This document shows positions 63,176 through 64,000 of a stretch of DNA of 64,000 nucleotides, piece after piece (position 1 is the stretch's first letter; every line of letters starts with the position of its first letter). Position numbers and translations under genes: made by a program. Source of the DNA: Caprella mutica (Eukaryota; Arthropoda; Malacostraca; Amphipoda; Caprellidae); the NCBI GenBank assembly GCA_947561585.1, contig CANNZV010001142.1, forward strand, positions 1-64,000, read 5' to 3'. A model generated the notes under the pieces. The model was given only the letters and a program-made list of their open reading frames with translations, made no database searches and was not told the origin of the DNA.

Positions 63176-64000
63176 GACTGAGTACAGTCCTCTCTCTATT
63201 GACTGAGTACAGTCCTCTCTCTATTGACTGAGTACAGTCCTCTCTCTATTGACTGAGTACAGTCCTCTCTATTGACTGAGTTCAGTCCTCTGTTTATTGA
63301 CTGAGTTCAGTCCTCTGTTTATTGACTGAGTACAGTCCTCTGTCTATTGACTGAGTGCAGTCCTCTGTCTATTGACTGAGTGCAGTCCTCTGTCTATTGA
63401 CTGAGTACAGTCCTCTGTCTATTGACTGAGTACAGTCCTCTGTCTATTGACTGAGTACAGTCCTCTGTCTATTGACTGAGTACAGTCCTCTGTCTATTGA
63501 CTGAGTACAGTCCTCTGTCTATTGACTGAGTACAGTCCTCTGTCTATTGACTGAGTACAGTCCTCTGTCTATTGACTGAGTACAGTCCTCTGTCTATTGA
63601 CTGAGTACAGTCCTCTGTCTATTGACTGAGTACAGTCCTCTGTCTATTGACTGAGTACAGTCCTCTGTCTATTGACTGAGTACAGTCCTCTGTCTATTGA
63701 CTGAGTACAGTCCTCTGTCTATTGACTGAGTACAGTCCTCTGTCTATTGACTGAGTTCAGTCCTCTGTCTATTGACTGAGTGCAGTCCTCTGTCTATTGA
63801 CTGAGTGCAGTCCTCTGTCTATTGACTGAGTGCAGTCCTCTGTCTATTGACTGAGTACAGTCCTCTGTCTATTGACTGAGTACAGTCCTCTGTCTATTGA
63901 CTGAGTACAGTCCTCTGTCTATTGACTGAGTACAGTCCTCTGTCTATTGACTGAGTACAGTCCTCTGTCTATTGACTGAGTACAGTCCTCTGTCTATTGA
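63176..64000. repeat. 25-bp minisatellite running off the window
   Basis: The unit is GACTGAGTACAGTCCTCTGT followed by CTATT, about 33 copies to base 64000, so the array is longer than seen. The left units have TCTCTCTATT instead of TCTGTCTATT. A G/A/T variant at one site (GAGTGCAG, GAGTACAG, GAGTTCAG) marks higher-order blocks. Confidence 0.97.

Overview
This window is invertebrate nuclear DNA. It is AT-rich, its genes are split by GT-AG introns, and no operons or bacterial signals are present. The animal families (NAC-alpha, a FAM174-like membrane protein, an intron-rich GMC oxidoreductase pair) and the dense cover of small cut-and-paste transposons suit an arthropod best, but the sequence alone does not fix the species.

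Three protein-coding loci can be rebuilt exon by exon, and a fourth has one probable exon. (1) Two tandem GMC oxidoreductase (FAD flavoenzyme) genes lie on the minus strand. Copy B (16842-26088) is complete: 14 exons whose lengths sum to an open frame of 608 codons. Copy A (coding exons 119-5753) has the same first 11 exons with identical lengths and leaves the window at base 1. They are a tandem segmental duplication, and their 5' flanks also match. (2) NAC-alpha (nascent polypeptide-associated complex subunit alpha) is on the plus strand at 41281-43125, with 4 coding exons and 217 aa. (3) A FAM174-like single-pass membrane protein is on the plus strand at 50713-52147, with 3 coding exons and 223 aa. 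(4) A probable first coding exon of an unidentified gene is at 57438-57545 (+).

Nearly everything else is mobile or repetitive DNA. 3.7-18.5 kb holds four copies of a ~1 kb element whose ends are built from repeats of GACAATTGGGCC and which makes 9-bp target-site duplications. One copy is nested in a hAT element inside intron 1 of GMC copy A, and the matching site in copy B is empty. A second hAT element (10291-12147) has a perfect 8-bp duplication. 26-36 kb is the 5' flank of copy B plus intergenic DNA: several palindromic MITEs, a 41-bp minisatellite grown from a sequence that is single-copy beside gene A, a repeat rich in ACCTTGACC, and two TTAA-flanked MITEs. 36.7-50 kb is a field of nested short MITE families around NAC-alpha, several with exact 8-bp duplications. 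58.7-62.2 kb holds two hAT-like elements that each carry an internal minisatellite. From 63.2 kb to the window end is a 25-bp minisatellite.

The genes show no shared pathway. NAC-alpha and FAM174 are housekeeping-type loci, whereas the GMC pair looks like part of an expanding enzyme cluster. No rRNA, tRNA or CRISPR was seen. Most short open frames are chance readings of AT-rich or repeat DNA.
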